The notes beneath the pieces are model-generated. The model was not told where the DNA came from, did no database searches, and worked only from the letters and a program-made list of their open reading frames with translations. From assembly GCF_009846865.1 (NCBI RefSeq), contig NZ_WUWN01000004.1, positions 62,001 through 126,000 of the forward strand: a stretch of DNA of 64,000 nt, given 5' to 3'. Source of the stretch: Puerhibacterium puerhi (GTDB lineage Bacteria; Actinomycetota; Actinomycetes; Actinomycetales; Cellulomonadaceae). Both the position numbers and the translations under genes were made by a program. Below, in pieces: positions 60,856-64,000 of this stretch; position 1 is the first letter of the stretch, and every line of letters starts with the position of its first letter.

Positions 60856-61506
60856 ATGTCCGTCCCGTCCCCCGCCCCCGCCTACCCGCGCGCGCTCCCC
60901 CGGGCGCTGGCGGCCGCCGTCGCCGGCGTGGCCACCACCGCCTACTACGCGACGCCCGACTTCATCGCCGGCCGCACGGCGCGCGGCTGGGCCAAGGCCG
61001 GCCTGTCGGTGGCGATCCTGGCCGCGTCCGTGCCCGACTTCGTGGCCGCCCGCGCCGCGACGAGGGCCGAGGCGCAGGCCCGCGTGGCCGCCTGGGGCGC
61101 CGGGCCCGCGCAGGACGCCGAGGTGGAGGCGTCCGAGGGCTCGCTCGTCGACCTCGACGCCGACCCGGCCGACGACCTGCCCGACAACACGCTCGCCCCC
61201 ACGGCCGACGACGCGCTCGCCCGGATGGCCGAGCAGGCCGACGAGCTCCCCGGCCGCGCGAAGGCGGTGATCGCGGGGCTCGGCGCCGGCGCGCTCCTCG
61301 GCAGCGTCGCGCTGACGGTCGCGGCGGAGCGGTGGGTCTTCCGCAGGGGCGAGGCGCGCGCCGCGGCGGGCAAGCGGTGGCCGCACACGGCCCCCGCGGT
61401 GCTGTACGGGGCCCTCGCCGCCGCCGTCGCGCTGCTGCCGGACGACGTCGGCACACCGGCGGCCGGCACCACGAGCGGCCGGGAGAGCGGCCCGGCGGCC
61501 CGCTAG
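60856..61506 (+). CDS. Hypothetical protein with N- and C-terminal hydrophobic segments
   Basis: The 216-residue protein has hydrophobic stretches at about 15-30, 45-60, 135-155 and 185-200. A Glu/Asp-rich hydrophilic loop lies in the middle (about 85-125, SLVDLDADPADDLPDN). It looks like a peripheral membrane protein of actinobacteria with no known function. The ATG at 60856 follows GAGGAG; an in-frame ATG at 60826 lacks such a site. It is divergent from gdhA with about 125 bases between. Confidence 0.7.
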   Translation: MSVPSPAPAYPRALPRALAAAVAGVATTAYYATPDFIAGRTARGWAKAGLSVAILAASVPDFVAARAATRAEAQARVAAWGAGPAQDAEVEASEGSLVDLDADPADDLPDNTLAPTADDALARMAEQADELPGRAKAVIAGLGAGALLGSVALTVAAERWVFRRGEARAAAGKRWPHTAPAVLYGALAAAVALLPDDVGTPAAGTTSGRESGPAAR

Positions 61507-61586
61507 GCTGGAGCCACTCAGGGAATTCCTGCGCGCCGGAGTACGGGTGGGTCGGCGCGCGGCGTCGTGCACCCCGAGAGGTCCCG

Positions 61587-62804
61587 TTGACCGTCGACCC
61601 CACCACCGCCCGCGCCGCCTACGCGGAGCTCCCCCGCCGCGCCGGCGCGTGGTTCCTGCCGATCGCCTTCGGCGCCCGGCTGCCCTTCTCCATGGTGACC
61701 ATCGGCGCGCTGCTGCTGGTCACCGCCACGTCCGGCTCCGTCGCCCTCGGCGGCCTCGCCTCCGCCGCGGTCGCGCTCGGCACCGCCGTCGGCGGCCCGA
61801 CCCAGGGCGTGCTCGCCGACCGCACGGGCCAGCGGCCCGTGCTCCTGGTCGCCACCCTCCTGGAGACCGCGGCGCTGCTCGCGCTCGTGCGCCTGGCGAC
61901 CGCCGGCGCCCCCGCACCAGCCGTGCTGGGCGCCGCGGCGCTCGTCGGGCTCGCCGCCCCGCAGGTCGGCCCGCTGATCCGTGTGCGCTGGCTCGCGCTC
62001 ACGGCCGGCGACCCGCGCACGCTGCGCGCTGCCATGAGCTACGAGAGCACCGCCGACGAGGTGAGCTTCGTGCTCGGCCCGGCGCTCGTCGGCGTCCTGG
62101 CCACCGCCGGATCCCCCGCGACGACGCTGGTGGTCGCCGCCGTGTGCTGCGCCGTGCTCGGCACCGCCGTGGCGCTGCACCCCACCGCGGCGCTGCGCGC
62201 CGCCGTCGACCACCGCGCCCACGCGCCGCTGGCGGCGCTGGTGCGCAGCGTCGCCCTGCCCGCCGGCGGGATGGTCGCCATGGGGCTGCTGTTCGGCGGC
62301 ACCCAGACGGCGATCACGGCGTTCATGGGCGACGCCGGCCACGAGGGCTCGGCGGGGCTGGTCTACGCCGTGATGGGCGTGGGCTCGGCGATCACCGCGC
62401 TGTCCGTCGCCGCGCTGCCCGCCGCCTGGGCGCAGCGCGGCCGGTGGATCTCGTTCGCCGCCGGCCTCACCGTCGGGACGACGCTCGTGCTCGGCGCGGC
62501 GACGAGCGGCTCGGTGCCCCTGCTGATCGCCGCCGTGGCGCTGACCGGCCTGTTCGTCGGGCCGGTCATGGTCACCGTCTTCACCGTGGGTGGCGAGCGG
62601 GCGCCGGGCTCCCGCGCGTCCGCCGCGATGACGATGCTGGCCAGCGCGAACGTGCTGGGCGTCGCGCTCGGCGCCTCGGTCGCCGGCCGCCTGGCGGAGA
62701 GCGGCGGCACGGCGAGCGCCTTCGCGGTGCCGCTCACCGCCGCGGTGCTGCTCGTGGTGGCCGGGGTCGCGCTGCGCGAGGGGCGGGTGCGGGCCCGGCG
62801 GTGA
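61587..62804 (+). CDS. MFS transporter
   Basis: The 405-residue protein has 12 predicted TM helices with the MFS signature in the loop GGPTQGVLADRTGQRPVLL. A central loop HPTAALRAAVDHRAHAPLAALVRS separates the two halves. It belongs to the compact actinobacterial MFS exporters with short loops. The start is TTG at 61587 behind GAGAGG; no ATG or GTG lies between this point and the upstream stop. The substrate is unknown. Confidence 0.83.
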   Translation: MTVDPTTARAAYAELPRRAGAWFLPIAFGARLPFSMVTIGALLLVTATSGSVALGGLASAAVALGTAVGGPTQGVLADRTGQRPVLLVATLLETAALLALVRLATAGAPAPAVLGAAALVGLAAPQVGPLIRVRWLALTAGDPRTLRAAMSYESTADEVSFVLGPALVGVLATAGSPATTLVVAAVCCAVLGTAVALHPTAALRAAVDHRAHAPLAALVRSVALPAGGMVAMGLLFGGTQTAITAFMGDAGHEGSAGLVYAVMGVGSAITALSVAALPAAWAQRGRWISFAAGLTVGTTLVLGAATSGSVPLLIAAVALTGLFVGPVMVTVFTVGGERAPGSRASAAMTMLASANVLGVALGASVAGRLAESGGTASAFAVPLTAAVLLVVAGVALREGRVRARR

Positions 62805-62847
62805 GCGCGGGTGCGGGCCCGCCGGTGAGCGCGGGTGCGGCCCCGGC
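62800..62847. repeat. Tandem repeat, two 24-bp units
   Basis: Units 62800-62823 and 62824-62847 (GGTGAGCGCGGGTGCGG core) differ at a few bases at their 3' end. The first unit includes the TGA stop codon of the MFS gene. Confidence 0.72.
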
Positions 62848-62850
62848 GCG

Positions 62851-63225
62851 TCAGGCCGACGTGCGCGGCGGCTCCCCCGCCGCCTCGGTGACCTCGGTCG
62901 CCGCGAGGTACACCCACGCCTGCGCGCCCGAGGCCAGCGGCCGCAGCGCCCGGGCGTAGTCGGCCACCTCGTACGCGTCCGCCGCGGCCAGCTCGGCGTC
63001 GTCGAGCCGCAGGCACGCGCCCGGGACCTGGTCGGCGACGCCGGCGCGCACCAGGATCGGGTGCTCGTCGCTGCCGCTGGTCGCGATCACCCGCGGGTCG
63101 GTGATCCGCACCGTGCCCAGCCGGTAGCCGACCAGGGCGTCCGGCGTCGTCGGCACCTCGCGCCCGAAGAGCGCGCGCTGGACGTCGGGCAGGCGGAGGG
63201 TGCCATAGGAGAAGAGCAGGTGCAC
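62851..63225 (-). CDS. Gamma-glutamylcyclotransferase-like protein
   Basis: The 124-residue protein is of the GGACT/AIG2 fold with FSYGTLRLPDVQRALFG (YGTL substrate loop) and YEVADYARALRPLASGAQAWVYLA (catalytic Glu in the YE-x-x-x-Y-x-R block). It would cleave gamma-glutamyl amines or peptides to 5-oxoproline and amine. The start is GTG at 63225. It is 68 bases downstream of the dioxygenase gene on the same strand. Confidence 0.84.
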   Translation of the reverse strand: MHLLFSYGTLRLPDVQRALFGREVPTTPDALVGYRLGTVRITDPRVIATSGSDEHPILVRAGVADQVPGACLRLDDAELAAADAYEVADYARALRPLASGAQAWVYLAATEVTEAAGEPPRTSA

Positions 63226-63293
63226 GGGCCGAGCGTGGCAGCCCGGCGGGCGCCGGCGCCAGCGTCCGGCGCCGTGGTTGCTCCCGCAGCGCC

Positions 63294-64000
63294 TCAGCCG
63301 GCGTCGGGCGTGGCGACCTCGATGGCGTTGCCCCACGGGTCGGCGAAGCCCAGCGTGCGCCCGTCGTGCCGGGTCGCGACGCCGTGGTGGCGCAGCCGCT
63401 CGTCCAGGGCTCCGAGGTCGTCGTCGCCGGGCAGCAGGATGCGCACCTGGCCCAGGCCGAGCGTGAGCTGCCGGCGCCCCGCGCCGCGGCTGCGCCAGGT
63501 GTTCATCGCCATGTGGTGGTGGTAGCCGCCGGCGCTGACGAACAGCGCCTGCGGGCCGAAGGTCGCCGTGGTCTCGAAGCCGAGCCGGTCGACGTAGAAC
63601 TCTCGCGCCGTGGCGACGTCGCCGACGCTGAGGTGCACGTGCCCGACGCGGCCCGGCCGGGCCGGCGCCGCCGCGGCGGCCTCCTGCGTGAGGTGCTCGC
63701 GCAGGAACGCGTTCGGGTCGAGCATCAGCGAGTCCATCTCGACCTGCCCGTGCACCCAGCTCCACCGGCTGCGGTCGCGGTCCCAGTACAGCTCGACGCC
63801 GTTGCCCTCCGGGTCGTCGAAGTAGAACGCCTGCGAGACGAGGTGGTCGGCGCTGCCGGTGAAGGACTGCGGGTGGGCGCGGGCGACCGAGTAGACCGCA
63901 GCGGCCAGGTCGGCCTGCGTGTCGAAGAGGATCGCCGTGTGGTAGAGCCCGGCGTCCCGCGGGCCGGCGTGCCGCAGCTCCGGCGCGTGCTCGAGCACGA
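63294..64000 (-). CDS. Two-domain VOC ring-cleavage dioxygenase (CatE-like), 5' part outside the window
   Basis: At least 235 residues are visible; the gene runs off the right edge and lacks its N-terminal module. The first visible block LYHTAILFDTQADLAAAVYSVARAH and PEGNGVELYWDRDRSRW close domain 1. Domain 2 starts GRVGHVHLSVGDVATAREFYVDRLGFE. It has YHHHMAMNTWRS and ends DPWGNAIEVATP, giving metal ligands His, His and Glu of extradiol dioxygenases. It resembles CatE/YfiE-type catechol 2,3-dioxygenases; the substrate is not proved. The gene is followed by the gamma-glutamylcyclotransferase-like gene. Confidence 0.82.
   Translation of the reverse strand, partial: VLEHAPELRHAGPRDAGLYHTAILFDTQADLAAAVYSVARAHPQSFTGSADHLVSQAFYFDDPEGNGVELYWDRDRSRWSWVHGQVEMDSLMLDPNAFLREHLTQEAAAAAPARPGRVGHVHLSVGDVATAREFYVDRLGFETTATFGPQALFVSAGGYHHHMAMNTWRSRGAGRRQLTLGLGQVRILLPGDDDLGALDERLRHHGVATRHDGRTLGFADPWGNAIEVATPDAG

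Overview
The window is very GC-rich throughout. Third codon positions are almost all G or C, GTG and TTG starts are frequent, and many starts sit 6-8 bases behind a TAnnnT-type -10 box. The regulator families and the xylan/galactoside genes fit a soil-type actinobacterium, most likely of the order Micrococcales (Cellulomonadaceae or Promicromonosporaceae). That placement is inference. I saw no rRNA, tRNA, CRISPR array, transposase or prophage gene. The region looks like chromosomal core plus metabolic and regulatory accessory genes.

Layout. 1-4926: an orphan cell-wall sorting signal, an MFS pump facing a winged-helix regulator, a cupin, an AraC-type regulator with a VOC protein, and a lipoprotein. 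5034-11823: a glycoside block with a TetR regulator coupled to a GH43 xylosidase, a divergent sugar/cation symporter and a GH42 beta-galactosidase; one operator type (TACCGnnCGGTA) lies in front of all of them. 11905-17877: a hydrolase/TetR pair, a frameshifted small gene, an unknown protein, a TetR regulator and a two-gene sugar isomerase/oxidoreductase operon behind a LacI/cre-type operator. 18725-22542: a partner-switching module (HATPase kinase, PAS-GAF-PP2C phosphatase, second HATPase, STAS protein). 22811-25676: an ACR3-like transporter, then a CmtR-like metal sensor coupled to a cation efflux gene. 26175-32299: DUF488, a glutamate-cysteine ligase type enzyme, two CNNM/CBS ion transporters, an AI-2E family transporter and an orphan VbhA-like antitoxin. 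32598-43406: SRPBCC/DUF4166, a GNAT enzyme, a GntR-ABC operon, a TetR/hydrolase pair, DUF1990 and a PadR-ABC (FtsX-type) operon. 43446-49994: a TetR/membrane-protein pair, a DsbA-like protein, YedK/SRAP, an XRE regulator with an SDR, and an ECF sigma factor with its own zinc-binding tail. 50265-64000: a GH15 glucanase with glucose dehydrogenase, an MBL hydrolase, GNAT, an FBP-domain protein, a phosphatase, a Nudix-MmcQ fusion, an Orn/Lys/Arg decarboxylase, NADP glutamate dehydrogenase, an MFS pump, a gamma-glutamylcyclotransferase and a ring-cleavage dioxygenase cut by the right edge.

How it works together. Most transport and enzyme genes sit beside a dedicated one-component regulator, and the operators can be read directly in the intergenic DNA as paired palindromes. 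Operons are tightly packed, with ATGA or GTGA stop/start overlaps at more than a dozen junctions.

Non-coding structure is the least ordinary part. A near-identical 68-70 base palindrome occurs twice, about 14.6 kb apart. Several long perfect inverted repeats exist, one inside a coding region. Short tandem arrays with different unit lengths repeatedly begin at or just behind stop codons.
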